The notes under the pieces are model-generated. The model worked only from the letters and a program-made list of their open reading frames with translations, had not been told where the DNA came from and searched no databases. Source: Sutcliffiella cohnii (GTDB lineage Bacteria; Bacillota; Bacilli; Bacillales; Bacillaceae_I). Taken from it: a stretch of DNA of 64,000 nucleotides. The stretch lies in contig NZ_CP018866.1 in NCBI RefSeq assembly GCF_002250055.1, positions 736,501 to 800,500 on the forward strand. Direction: 5' to 3'. Each line of letters begins with the position of its first letter. The first letter of the stretch is position 1. Positions 1 through 10,525 of this stretch are shown in pieces. The translations under genes were made by a program, and so were the position numbers.

Positions 1-1
1 A

Positions 2-985
2 GAAAGTGCCATTTTAATGGAACAGGAATCAGGAAGAATACTGTTTGAAAAGGATGCTTATTCGAAAAAGAGAATTGCTAGTATTACAAAAATAATGACA
101 GCAATTATTGCGGTAGAGTCTGGGAAATTAGATGAGTTGGTTAATATAAGTGAAAATGCTGAAGGTGTAGAAGGGTCTTCCTTATATTTAAAAGCAGGCA
201 CAAAGGTAAAACTAGAAGATTTAGTTTACGGAATGATGCTTCGTTCGGGAAATGATGCGGCTGTAGCTATTGCAGAGCATGTTGGTGGAAGTTTAGATGG
301 TTTCTGTAAGTTGATGAATGAAAAAGCTAAAGAATTGGGAATGGAAAGTACGTATTTCTCTAATCCACACGGTTTAGATGATCACGAGAAACATTATTCT
401 ACCGCATATGATATGGCGTTACTAACTCGTTATGCATACAATAATCCTATATATAAAAAAATTGCTGGGACGAAGGAATATAAGTTTTCTTCTAAAAAAT
501 ATGGAGATCAATATTGGCGAAATAAAAACCGATTAGTAACAGGAATGTATCAATACTCGACTGGTGGAAAAACAGGTTATACGATAAGAGCGAAAAGAAC
601 GTTAGTGTCAACAGCGAATAAAGATGGAATGGATTTAATTGCTGTAACACTAAATGATCCACATGATTGGCGTGATCATATTTCCCTATTCAATAATGCA
701 TTTAACAACTATGAGATGGTTGATATCGTAACTAGTCAGTTATCTCGTGAAAAGAAACAGCCATTCACTGAAAATCTCTACGTGAAAGAGTCTATTCGTT
801 TTCCTTTAACGAAAGCGGAAAAAGAGCAGTTACGAGTTGATTTAAATATAAACGTAAACGAAGAACATATAGATCCTCATGAACCGGTTGGTAATTTTCT
901 TATAAAAATAGGAAAGAAAGAAGTAAAGTCTGTTCCGGTATTTATGAAATATGTACCATTTGATATGAATCATTATATAGATTAA
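2..985 (+). CDS. D-alanyl-D-alanine carboxypeptidase (S11 PBP), 5' truncated
   Basis: This is a low-molecular-weight penicillin-binding protein that trims the terminal D-Ala from peptidoglycan stem peptides outside the cell. All three active-site motifs of the S11 family are visible: SITK (SxxK), SGN in LRSGNDAA, and KTG in GGKTGY. The frame is open back to base 2, so the N-terminus and signal peptide lie outside the window and the ATG at 17 is internal. The region after KTG resembles the DacB/DacF group. An intrinsic terminator follows the stop directly. Family assignment is secure; which paralog it is (vegetative or sporulation) cannot be settled from this fragment. Confidence 0.9.
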   Translation, partial: ESAILMEQESGRILFEKDAYSKKRIASITKIMTAIIAVESGKLDELVNISENAEGVEGSSLYLKAGTKVKLEDLVYGMMLRSGNDAAVAIAEHVGGSLDGFCKLMNEKAKELGMESTYFSNPHGLDDHEKHYSTAYDMALLTRYAYNNPIYKKIAGTKEYKFSSKKYGDQYWRNKNRLVTGMYQYSTGGKTGYTIRAKRTLVSTANKDGMDLIAVTLNDPHDWRDHISLFNNAFNNYEMVDIVTSQLSREKKQPFTENLYVKESIRFPLTKAEKEQLRVDLNINVNEEHIDPHEPVGNFLIKIGKKEVKSVPVFMKYVPFDMNHYID

Positions 986-1017
986 AAAACCTGAAAGAAA
1001 TCTCTTTCAGGTTTTTA
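986..1017 (+). terminator. intrinsic terminator after the carboxypeptidase gene
   Basis: The arms AACCTGAAAGA and TCTTTCAGGTT form a stem that is followed by a T-run. It begins at the stop codon. Confidence 0.85.
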
Positions 1018-1034
1018 TTTTAAATGATAAATTT

Positions 1035-1310
1035 TTAACGATAGAAACCTCCGCCAAATCCTGGTCCATATCCAAATCCAGGTCTAACACCAGGTCCATA
1101 CCCAAATCCAGGTCCGTACCCACCGAAGCCTGGTCCATATCCACCATAAAACGGTCTAGGACGTGGTCCAAATCCCCCACCAAATCCTGGGCCAGAAACT
1201 AAAGCACCACCTAATACGCCACCTAAAAAACCACCTAAAAGTGGGTAACCAAAACCACCAATAAATCTTTGTCCGCCATGAGGTGGTCCATGCATATCAT
1301 GTCTATACAT
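1035..1310 (-). CDS. glycine-rich small protein, possibly a spore or surface protein
   Basis: A 91-residue protein with a His/Pro-containing head (MYRHDMHGPPHGG), a short Gly/Leu-rich hydrophobic stretch (LLGGFLGGVLGG), and a tail made of repeated GYGPGFG-type units ending in FYR. Low-complexity Gly/Tyr/Phe proteins of this kind are common among spore coat and surface components of Bacillaceae. A good ribosome binding site (AGGAGGA on the minus strand near 1320) supports translation. I do not recognise a named family. The structural role is inferred from composition only. Confidence 0.6.
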   Translation of the reverse strand: MYRHDMHGPPHGGQRFIGGFGYPLLGGFLGGVLGGALVSGPGFGGGFGPRPRPFYGGYGPGFGGYGPGFGYGPGVRPGFGYGPGFGGGFYR

Positions 1311-1454
1311 TTACTTTTTTCCTCCTCCTTTTCCTTTCCTTCCTAGTCTATGAAAGAAGTCTAGAAAACTCGTGGGCGCTTGTCACAAAAAAGGAGAATT
1401 AATTTTAAGACAAGTTAAGTGCCTAAAACGAATTATTTCTCATCAATGAAAAAC

Positions 1455-1763
1455 AATCAAAAAAAGGCTGGGACAAAACTAAAATGATCATGATAAAAAA
1501 CGAACAATTGCGGAATCAGCGGAGGAAATATACGTAGACTCCTCGAAAAATGCCTCCGCATTTTTCTTCGTGCGATGTTTCGCTGCCGAAGCCTTCCTTG
1601 TCCTGCGGGAGCAGAGGCATAGGTGAGACCCCGCAGTGCTTTAGCACGAGGAGGCTCACCAGCCGCCCGCGGAAAGCGAAGTATATTTCCGGAGCGGGTT
1701 ATTTCCACTCTACTATTTTTTGTTCGTTTATTACTTTGATAAAATAGTTGTGTCTCAACCTCC

Positions 1764-1772
<9 letters not shown>
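1455..1772. repeat. dispersed GC-rich palindromic intergenic element, copy A (long form)
   Basis: An element of about 315 bp with terminal inverted repeats: GCTGGGACAAAACTA on the left, and the complement of AGGTTGAGACACAACTA on the right. A second nested inverted repeat (AACGAACAA / TTGTTCGTT) lies inside. The core is GC-rich and matches copies near 25.6, 29.95, 35.3 and 50.85 kb. Copy A carries an extra internal module (about 1542-1607) that copies B and D lack. The short ORFs on both strands here are by-products of base composition. Confidence 0.8.
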
Positions 1773-3900
<2,128 letters not shown>

Positions 3901-3916
3901 TCATTTTTTAACAAAC

Positions 3917-3965
3917 AAAAAAGTCCGAACATCAAGGATATAAGTGATCCTTGACATTCGGACTT
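3917..3965 (-). terminator. riboswitch-controlled terminator of the xpt operon
   Basis: Long near-perfect stem (AAGTCCGAATGTCAAGGAT on the minus strand and its complement) followed by a T-run. It lies between the purine aptamer and xpt, as expected for guanine-induced termination. Confidence 0.9.
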
Positions 3966-4028
3966 AAGTATTTAAAGAAAATACGAAGAACGATGCAAAA
4001 AATGTATTTTTGCATACATGTCAATGTC

Positions 4029-4098
4029 ACTCATAGTCAAGTTATTTACGGTAACTCGGTAGAAACTTGTGGGCCATATCCCCACGATTATATGAGCA
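4029..4098 (-). ncRNA. purine riboswitch, guanine type
   Basis: On the minus strand the aptamer reads CTCATATAATCGTGGGGATATGG, then GTTTCTACCGAGTTACCG, then GACTATGAG. These match the P1/J1-2, P2/L2, J2-3 and P3/J3-1 signature of purine riboswitches. P1 is CTCATA/TATGAG. The specificity base in J3-1 is C (GACTATGAG), the guanine/xanthine-type residue, rather than T of adenine types. A strong terminator and xpt follow. Confidence 0.95.
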
Positions 4099-4123
4099 GT
4101 ATGTTGTTTGTGATTTAGTAGTG

Positions 4124-4152
4124 ATTATAAACTATAATCTGATGTTTGAAAA
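4124..4152 (-). promoter_or_regulatory. sigma-A-like promoter of the xpt operon
   Basis: On the minus strand TTTTCA and a perfect TATAAT are separated by 17 nt, and transcription would enter the purine aptamer about 25 nt downstream. Assigned by consensus only. Confidence 0.6.
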
Positions 4153-4214
4153 CCCCTTTTTTAGAATAAAAAGCGAATATTTATTTCTAAAAACAAATTT
4201 TAGTTCGGAAATCC

Positions 4215-5108
4215 TTAAACTTGCAACGGTTGTTTTTTCAATACGTTAAATTGAGGGAGCGCAATTCCAACTAAAATAATGAACACTCCAACCCATTGTA
4301 AAAACGTCACTGCTTCATGTAAAACGAGCATCGACATAATGACTGCAACAGGAAGCTCAGAAGCTCCTAATATCGTAGCTAATCCACTATTTATTTTCGG
4401 TGCACCATATGCAAAAAAGATAACAGGTAATACAACTCCGAAAACTCCAAGAGGTACACCGTAAAGCCATAAACCGTCTGATAATGACCCGTTTATAAGG
4501 AACGATGGCGTTAAAATGATAAATAAAAATAAGAGCGCACCAGATGTCATCATAAAGCTTCTTGTAATAGTAGGTACGTTCGTTTCCACTCTACCACTGA
4601 AGAAGATAAATAGTGCAAAAGTTATAGCAGAACAAAGTCCGAAAAACACTCCATTTTTTTCCCAATAGAACGATTCGCTTCCGAAAAAACCGCCAGATAA
4701 CAAAGTTCCAATAAAAAGAATAATAACGGAAATGACTTTTTCTTTAGATGGTAAAGTTCGATTTACAATACTTTCTATTAAGACTCCTACCCAAGTAAAT
4801 TGAAATAATAAAATAATAGCTAACGATGCTTGAATCGTTTGAAGGGATAAATAATAGAACATTCCTGTTAAACTCGTAGTAATTCCAACTAGCATCAATG
4901 TAATCATTTGCTTTTTTGTCACTCTATTACGAGAGAAAAGCAACATGAGTAATAATAATAGGACCCAGCCAAAGAAAAATTGACTTTGAATAACGTCCTG
5001 GAAAACAAATCCTTTCTCGTACGCCTTTTTTACAAAAGTAGATAGAACCCCGTACGAGCACCCTCCTAAAAACACAAAGAGGGAGAAATATAACGTTTTA
5101 TTCACCAT
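4215..5108 (-). CDS. EamA/DMT-family transporter
   Basis: A 297-residue integral membrane protein with about ten hydrophobic segments arranged as two EamA repeats. The family exports amino acids, nucleotides or other small metabolites; the substrate cannot be read from sequence. The second repeat ends with the typical GASELPVAVIMSMLVLHE and QWVGVFIILVGI segments. It stands alone, between the xpt promoter region and a divergent DUF2500 gene. Confidence 0.85.
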   Translation of the reverse strand: MVNKTLYFSLFVFLGGCSYGVLSTFVKKAYEKGFVFQDVIQSQFFFGWVLLLLLMLLFSRNRVTKKQMITLMLVGITTSLTGMFYYLSLQTIQASLAIILLFQFTWVGVLIESIVNRTLPSKEKVISVIILFIGTLLSGGFFGSESFYWEKNGVFFGLCSAITFALFIFFSGRVETNVPTITRSFMMTSGALLFLFIILTPSFLINGSLSDGLWLYGVPLGVFGVVLPVIFFAYGAPKINSGLATILGASELPVAVIMSMLVLHEAVTFLQWVGVFIILVGIALPQFNVLKKQPLQV

Positions 5109-5296
5109 TTTTATTCACCTTTAATTCTATTAAAATTGTACACTAATCTTATTGTACTTAAAAAAACTAAAAAATGTACAAAAAGTGTACCAAAATAAAC
5201 ATATTCACTTAATCAAGCATGGTGAAAAAATTTAGCATTGAAACTCTTCTCATTTCTTGACCGTAAATATAATATTAGAGAAGGGGAGGGGTTTCG

Positions 5297-5698
5297 ATGG
5301 AAACTTTTATGGGGCTAGCTGGGGCTTTTGGTGGCGGTATGTTTTTTGGTGGTTTTAATACAATTTTCTTTCTAGTTTTTTTCATCATATTAGGTGTCAT
5401 TCTTTTCACATTTATTAAAGGGATTAAACAATGGAGTTATAACAATCAACAACCAGTTTTAACGGTAGCGGCAATTGTTGTGACGAAACGTGCAAATGTA
5501 AGAAGAAATGTTCATCATCACGGAGATCATCATCATCATTCGAGTAGTACCACATATTATGTAACGTTCCAGGTTGAAAGTGGAGATAGGATGGAATTGC
5601 ATGTCAATGGACGTGAATACGGCCAACTGGCAGAAGGTGATAGAGGAAAATTAACGTTCCAAGGAACTAGATATTTGAAATTTGAACGGATCGTATAA
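5297..5698 (+). CDS. DUF2500 family membrane protein
   Basis: A 133-residue protein: a Gly/Phe-rich N-terminus, one strong transmembrane helix (about residues 23-45), then a soluble domain with a His-rich stretch (VHHHGDHHHHSSS, about residues 75-87) and a beta-rich end (TYYVTFQVESGDRMELHV). This layout matches DUF2500 proteins, whose function is unknown. The histidine cluster might bind metal, which is an inference. The ribosome binding site GAGAAGGGGAGG is strong. Confidence 0.75.
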   Translation: METFMGLAGAFGGGMFFGGFNTIFFLVFFIILGVILFTFIKGIKQWSYNNQQPVLTVAAIVVTKRANVRRNVHHHGDHHHHSSSTTYYVTFQVESGDRMELHVNGREYGQLAEGDRGKLTFQGTRYLKFERIV

Positions 5699-5740
5699 AA
5701 GGCACGGGAGAAGCGAGAAATGAAAATGAAAGAAGATGAA

Positions 5741-5776
5741 AAGCACCGTTTCGATTGTTAGCTCGTAACGGTGCTT
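5741..5776. terminator. shared stem-loop between convergent genes
   Basis: AAGCACCGTT and AACGGTGCTT form a perfect 10-bp stem. The stop codon of the minus-strand gene lies in the loop, and short A/T runs flank both sides. Confidence 0.7.
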
Positions 5777-5964
5777 TCTATTTCACTTTTAGATTTAAAA
5801 ATAATTTTATATACAGAAACATTTTGTAAGACGCTAACGACGAACAAAGCAAACATGACGAAAGAGTATCCGTAATCATGAATGACAATTGCAATGACCG
5901 TAGCAACAAGCATCAAGAAGCTAGCGATTATACTTACTCCAAAGATAATTTTACTTAGCTTCAT
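5758..5964 (-). CDS. small two-helix membrane protein
   Basis: A 68-residue protein with two hydrophobic helices (about residues 8-27 and 32-50) and a short charged tail. GGGGGGA in front of the ATG is a good ribosome binding site. I do not recognise the family and nothing nearby suggests a partner. Confidence 0.55.
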   Translation of the reverse strand: MKLSKIIFGVSIIASFLMLVATVIAIVIHDYGYSFVMFALFVVSVLQNVSVYKIIFKSKSEIESTVTS

Positions 5965-6121
5965 CTAATCCCCCCAAAAACGATGATACTATTTGTTATT
6001 ATACATGAAAAAATACCTACGTTTTATTACATTTGTATTAAATTACCTATAAGTTATCTCAATAAAGCCTTTACAAATATAGACGATAGGGATTTTGATT
6101 TAGTTCAAAAATTTATTAAGA

Positions 6122-6748
6122 TTAATTATTAATTTCTATAATTTCATTTACTTCTGTTAAAAATTCACCTTTAGCTTCAAACCGGACCCATCCAACTTGT
6201 GGAACAAAGTAGGAATGACCTGTTCGGATTGTTTTTCCATTATTTTTTTCTTCAAATTGAATGACAATTACATCGTTAAACGTTTTAGCCTCTGTTTTTA
6301 GTGTTTCAGAATTGGAGGTAATACGATATGTTGTCTCATTATCTAATTCTTCTATGATGTTAGACCAAGTTTCTCCCACTTCTGGAGGGATTGGTAAAAT
6401 TTTTTCTTTAGAAAATTTTTCTATATCTGCAGGTGTCCAATCCTCTGGAAATTCTTCTTCCACTACATAATACCCATAAACACCATCATCTAATTCTGTA
6501 TAGAACGTATGGGTTTCAATTACTTCGTTCGTATCAATTGTTTGCACAAATTTTGACTGAACAATATTACTGTCAGGTACAACACTGTACAATATTCGAT
6601 AGTCCGACTGAAACTTGTCTTCTACAAATCGGTGAAAAGTATATTCTCCTTCAGTAGGTAAAATAGAAAAATTGTTATTTTGAGTGTCGCCATTGCAGGC
6701 AGTTAATAAAAGTAACACGACTAAACCTAGTTTTTTCATCGTATACAC
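6122..6748 (-). CDS. hypothetical lipoprotein
   Basis: A 208-residue protein with a signal peptide and lipobox (VVLLLLTACNGD), so it should be anchored on the outer face of the membrane through its Cys. The mature part is acidic and beta-rich (TETHTFYTELDDGVYGYY, GHSYFVPQVGWVRFEAKGEF) without a motif that I can name. The second ATG (MKKLGL) also fits the start. Monocistronic as far as visible. Confidence 0.7.
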   Translation of the reverse strand: MYTMKKLGLVVLLLLTACNGDTQNNNFSILPTEGEYTFHRFVEDKFQSDYRILYSVVPDSNIVQSKFVQTIDTNEVIETHTFYTELDDGVYGYYVVEEEFPEDWTPADIEKFSKEKILPIPPEVGETWSNIIEELDNETTYRITSNSETLKTEAKTFNDVIVIQFEEKNNGKTIRTGHSYFVPQVGWVRFEAKGEFLTEVNEIIEINN

Positions 6749-6798
6749 TCCTCTTTTTGTTTGCCCGTATTATGTCCAAAAAGAGGAAAAATATTCAA

Positions 6799-6912
6799 TT
6801 AATCTTCGTGCCCGAGCATTCTATAACCTATATATATGATAATAAGACCGAATATCGTAACGGCAATTACATCATAACCGATACAAAAAGAAGATAAACA
6901 TAATTTATTCAA
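6799..6912 (-). CDS. candidate 37-residue small membrane protein (TTG start)
   Basis: A short ORF starting TTG with GGGGTGG six bases upstream. The product begins MNKLCLSS, has one hydrophobic helix (VIAVTIFGLIIIYIGYR) and ends MLGHED. The clean ribosome binding site and single-helix plus charged-tail layout resemble real small Bacillus membrane proteins. Rests on the start signal and composition only. Confidence 0.45.
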   Translation of the reverse strand: MNKLCLSSFCIGYDVIAVTIFGLIIIYIGYRMLGHED

Positions 6913-7046
6913 GAATAGCCACCCCAAAGATAAGCGTTTTTAATGATTACTATTCTTGATAAGTTCATTTATTCCTTCTAAAGTCATTTGAAAAGCCCAT
7001 CTTTTTATAGATGATGATAACAGAGTAAAAACAGTAGCCTAAATCG

Positions 7047-7418
7047 CTACTGTTTTTCCATTGCTTCTTTATATTCTTCCACCATATCTTCTAAATAAAA
7101 AACAGCTTCTTCTAGGTCGTAAGTCCACATAACCATATCTTTCGTTAGCACTCCTGTATTTTCAAAAATAATATAAGCAGGAATTTGTACGAGCTCAAAA
7201 CGTGGATATTTTTCTAACATTTCTTCGTTTCCAACGATAACTTCACTATCTTCTAATATAATGTCAATGTCTTCAATTTCATGCAATACAGCGTGCTCTT
7301 TATCTTCCACAACCTCTATAAATGAAAAGCGAGGCCCTATCTCTGCTTTAGGACCACTACAAGCGGTTAACAATATTAGTAGAAGAGGAAAAATCAATAT
7401 GCGCTTCAATAAATTCAC
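7047..7418 (-). CDS. hypothetical lipoprotein
   Basis: A 123-residue protein with signal peptide and lipobox (LLILLTACSGP). The mature domain is short and acidic with a C-terminal amphipathic helix rich in Glu (EEAVFYLEDMVEEYKEAMEKQ region). Segments such as IVGNEEMLEKYPRFELVQIPAYIIFE give a mixed alpha/beta impression, faintly like a thioredoxin-type fold but with no CxxC. Function unknown. Confidence 0.65.
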   Translation of the reverse strand: MNLLKRILIFPLLLILLTACSGPKAEIGPRFSFIEVVEDKEHAVLHEIEDIDIILEDSEVIVGNEEMLEKYPRFELVQIPAYIIFENTGVLTKDMVMWTYDLEEAVFYLEDMVEEYKEAMEKQ

Positions 7419-7629
7419 CCCTAAAAAATTTTGACAATTTCTCGCTTTTATCCGACATTTTTCTCATATCCTACTATATTGTACATGATTCATTGGTGGT
7501 GCAAAAGTATAAAGTGCGCAAATGGGGAAGAAATGAATGGAAGCTGTTCAGGAAAAAAATATATATTGCTAGACTGCTAGTTATATGGCAAGATAATCAT
7601 AATTATGTATGGAAGGGTAAGGGCAAAAT

Positions 7630-7866
7630 ATGAACTTAAAACAACACTTTTTAGTGGAAGATTGGATCTTAAATACAAACTATGATTTTTCCCTTTTTGC
7701 TAGAAATCACTCTTATGCGTTATTAGATAGAGAAGACGATTTAGCTCTTCGTTTTTGTATAGAAGATGAAGTAATTCAAGTGAAGAAAATGAATGGATGG
7801 AACTGTACCTTTACCATCGACACGAAAAAGAAAGTGATTACTTTTTATCAAGAATTAGAGGATTAA
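7630..7866 (+). CDS. hypothetical 78-residue protein
   Basis: A small soluble acidic protein with many aromatic residues and one Cys-containing strand pair (NGWNCTFTIDTKKKVITFYQ). No signal peptide or membrane helix. GGAAGGGTAAGGGC precedes the ATG. It converges with the HD-domain gene and shares its terminator. No family recognised. Confidence 0.55.
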   Translation: MNLKQHFLVEDWILNTNYDFSLFARNHSYALLDREDDLALRFCIEDEVIQVKKMNGWNCTFTIDTKKKVITFYQELED

Positions 7867-7879
7867 TAGAAAAAAAGAA

Positions 7880-7924
7880 GGTTGTCCACAAGTCAGTAAA
7901 GACTGTCTTTGTGGACCCTTTTTA
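7880..7924. terminator. convergent terminator
   Basis: GGTTGTCCACAAAG pairs with CTTTGTGGACCC; a T-run follows on the plus strand. The 3' end of the minus-strand HD-domain gene lies inside the hairpin. Confidence 0.8.
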
Positions 7925-8894
7925 GTTTCACATAAGTCCCGAGTTCAGTGCGATCTCTTGCTAGTTTGTTCATTGTATGTACTTGCGGAGAAAGCGAACT
8001 CGCTCTAACTGTTTTGTTATCGATAAAAACTAACGGGTCAATGAGCCGTAATTTATTCTTTTGATAGAACTCATAATCTTCCTTCTTTTCCTCTACCTGC
8101 ACGCCTGGTGATAAACGACTTAACATTTCTTTCAGTTTTATATTTTGTGAGGAGCGTAATCGGTTCATTACTTGCTCGTCTTCTAACAAAAGCTCGTTTT
8201 TAGTGATGATATTTTGCTTAAAACTATAATTTAATGCTTTAGCTAGTAGCTGATAAGCATATACATTTAGCGGATCAAGAAAAAAGTCAATAACTTCTTG
8301 GTAATAGATGTTCACGAACCATTCGGCTTGTTCGAGTGAGGAGATACAAATTGTTCCGTCTATCACAATGAGAGTATGTAAAAACGAATGAATCTCCTCT
8401 GCTGTAATGAATCCGTAGTTGTACTGATCTCTTAAAGTATAGTCAATCCGATCCCCACATAAATCTGGTGCATTCTTTTCTAACAACGTCCATTTCTCAA
8501 TATCATTTAGTAAATTAGTAGAGTAACCGTGACTACGCAGAATAGAAGGGATTTCTGACCTTCTCACAATTTCATCAAATATTTCTTCATGATAATCTTC
8601 GTTTGCTCTTCCTAATGCATAATCCACTGTATGTGAAAAAGCTGTATGAGAGACATCGTGAAGCAGTGCTGCTATTTGCTCCTCGAGGGAAGCACCAAGC
8701 TTTCTAACGAGTATTAATGCTCCCACTGAATGTTCATATCTAGTAGTATTCCACTTCGGTTGAACGAAAAAGCCAGCTCCGGCTTGATAAATACCTTTTA
8801 ATCGTTGAACCGGCTTTGAATGTAATAAATCTATTAAAACAGGCTCGGTTATTTCAGTAACTCCATAAATATCTTCTATTATCAATTTTTTCAC
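7893..8894 (-). CDS. HD-domain phosphohydrolase (YwfO-like)
   Basis: A cytosolic protein of about 330 residues from the HD superfamily. Metal-binding signatures are visible: RYEHSVGAL (first His), AALLHDVSHTAFSH (the HD pair), and a downstream Asp in DRIDYTLRDQ. This arrangement is that of dNTP triphosphohydrolase-like HD proteins such as YwfO. The likely activity is hydrolysis of phosphate esters or dNTPs; the substrate is not evident. Two starts compete: GTG at 8894, or TTG nine bases downstream, which is better spaced from GAGGTG. Confidence 0.8.
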   Translation of the reverse strand: MKKLIIEDIYGVTEITEPVLIDLLHSKPVQRLKGIYQAGAGFFVQPKWNTTRYEHSVGALILVRKLGASLEEQIAALLHDVSHTAFSHTVDYALGRANEDYHEEIFDEIVRRSEIPSILRSHGYSTNLLNDIEKWTLLEKNAPDLCGDRIDYTLRDQYNYGFITAEEIHSFLHTLIVIDGTICISSLEQAEWFVNIYYQEVIDFFLDPLNVYAYQLLAKALNYSFKQNIITKNELLLEDEQVMNRLRSSQNIKLKEMLSRLSPGVQVEEKKEDYEFYQKNKLRLIDPLVFIDNKTVRASSLSPQVHTMNKLARDRTELGTYVKLKRVHKDSLY

Positions 8895-9097
8895 CTCACT
8901 AATACTATAACAATTTTTCTTGAGAGATAAGGATATAGTTTACAAAAAAATGAAATAAACAACTTGATGAAAATGGGGAATTTCCAATAAATGTGTGGGC
9001 GAGGGGACTGTCTCCCACAAATTTGGTGTGCTTTTTATGGACATGTGTTCATACATTTATATGGACAACTTTCATTTTTGGACGAAGGCGTGAGTGT

Positions 9098-9682
9098 ATG
9101 GAGAATTTCTTTTTACAACTATTTGAGTTTTTTGCAGGCTTAGGGGTTTGGGGGATAGCTTTAGGCTTAATGGTGGAAGTTATTCCGAGTGAGATTGTAC
9201 TTGGCTATGGGGGCTACTTAATTGCCATTGGTGAAATAGGTATGGTTGGTGCTTTTGTAGCCGGAGTAGTTGGCGGAACGATTGCGCAGTTATTTTTGTA
9301 CTGGGCTGGTAGTTTAGGGGGGAGACCATTTTTAGAGCGGTACGGTAAGTATTTACTTATTAAGAAAAGTCACTTAGATGTGTCCGAAAAATGGTTTCAA
9401 CAATATGGACCAGTTGTAGTTTTTGCTGCTCGATTTGTTCCGGTTGTTCGGCATGCGATATCTATTCCAGCAGGTGTTGCGAAAATGCCTGTATCCACTT
9501 TTATCTTTTATACAGTTGCTGCGGTTATTCCTTGGACTATCCTTTTTTTATATTTAGGTTTCCAATTAGGGGAGAATTGGCGAGAAATTAAGGAAGTTGC
9601 CCAACCGTTCATTATCCCGTTAATTGTACTGATGGTGTTAGGGGTAGTCGGCTATTTTATTTATGATCGCAAGAAAAAATAG
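9098..9682 (+). CDS. DedA-family membrane protein
   Basis: A 194-residue protein with several membrane segments and the family core: GTIAQLFLYWAG, GRPFLERYGK, and the basic signature FAARFVPVVRHAISIPAG. DedA (SNARE-associated/VTT) proteins take part in lipid-carrier recycling and membrane homeostasis. I start at the ATG at 9098 (MENFFLQL); the upstream ORF extension has no supporting site and is atypical. The undecaprenyl-diphosphatase gene follows after 11 nt, so the two are probably co-transcribed and linked to undecaprenyl-phosphate recycling. Confidence 0.9.
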   Translation: MENFFLQLFEFFAGLGVWGIALGLMVEVIPSEIVLGYGGYLIAIGEIGMVGAFVAGVVGGTIAQLFLYWAGSLGGRPFLERYGKYLLIKKSHLDVSEKWFQQYGPVVVFAARFVPVVRHAISIPAGVAKMPVSTFIFYTVAAVIPWTILFLYLGFQLGENWREIKEVAQPFIIPLIVLMVLGVVGYFIYDRKKK

Positions 9683-9693
9683 GAGGGAGCATT

Positions 9694-10473
9694 TTGTCAA
9701 AAATAGAGGCATTTATATTAGGTATTATTCAAGGATTAACAGAATTTTTACCGATTAGTAGTACAGGACATTTATATTTAGGTAGAAATTTATTCGGTCT
9801 ACAGGAAGCGGGTCTACTTTTAGATACGATGCTTCACTTTGGGACATTGATTGCCATTCTATACTTCTATCGAGAAGAGTTTATGAAAATTATAAAAAAC
9901 CCGTTTCATAAGTTATCGTTTTTATTAATAATAGGTACAATTCCAGCGGTAGTAATCGGGTTAGCGTTTAAAGACTATTTTGAAGAGATTTCAAAAACAG
10001 GTGTGACGATAGGATGGGAGTTTTTAATAACAGGAGCATTTCTATGGTTTGCTGATTCAATCCGGAAAGGCGCTAAAAGGATGGACGATATTAATTGGAA
10101 AGATGCTTTGTTTATTGGGTCCTTTCAAGCGGCAGCAATTTTTCCAGCGATTTCACGTTCAGGATTAACGATCGCAGCAGGGCTTTTTCGAGGACTAGAT
10201 CGTGAAACAGCTGCGTATTTCTCCTTCCTACTATCCACGCCTGCTATAGCTGGAGCAGTCGCATTACAAACAGTAGAAGTAGCTCAAGTAGGACGTGAAG
10301 ATATTGGGTTAACGTCACTAATGATTGCGATATTAGCTTCCTGTATATTCGGGTATATTGCTGTTAAATGGATGATCAATTATTTAAAAAAGCATTCCTT
10401 AAAATCGTTTGCTATTTATGTTTGGGCATTAGGATTACTAGTGTTAGGGTTGCAATATCTAGGTTTGTTTTAA
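9694..10473 (+). CDS. uppP: undecaprenyl-diphosphatase
   Basis: Dephosphorylates undecaprenyl pyrophosphate to regenerate the lipid carrier for cell-wall synthesis, and can give bacitracin tolerance. The BacA/UppP signatures are clear: GLTEFLPISSTGHL near residue 20, and FPAISRSGLTIAAG near residue 150. It is 259 residues with about eight hydrophobic segments. The start is TTG, placed correctly behind AGGAGGG. It follows the DedA gene in an apparent two-gene operon. Confidence 0.95.
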   Translation: MSKIEAFILGIIQGLTEFLPISSTGHLYLGRNLFGLQEAGLLLDTMLHFGTLIAILYFYREEFMKIIKNPFHKLSFLLIIGTIPAVVIGLAFKDYFEEISKTGVTIGWEFLITGAFLWFADSIRKGAKRMDDINWKDALFIGSFQAAAIFPAISRSGLTIAAGLFRGLDRETAAYFSFLLSTPAIAGAVALQTVEVAQVGREDIGLTSLMIAILASCIFGYIAVKWMINYLKKHSLKSFAIYVWALGLLVLGLQYLGLF

Positions 10474-10479
10474 TAACGG

Positions 10480-10521
10480 AAAACGAGTGCCAACTTTGAG
10501 AGTATTGTTGGCACTCGTTTT
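10480..10521. terminator. bidirectional terminator between uppP and the RNR genes
   Basis: AAAACGAGTGCCAAC and GTTGGCACTCGTTTT form a perfect 15-bp stem, serving the converging transcripts. Confidence 0.85.
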
Positions 10522-10525
10522 GTTT

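Noticed and set aside
4067-4249. 60-codon plus-strand ORF across the purine riboswitch
   Set aside because: It overlaps the aptamer and promoter of the minus-strand xpt operon and has no coding features.
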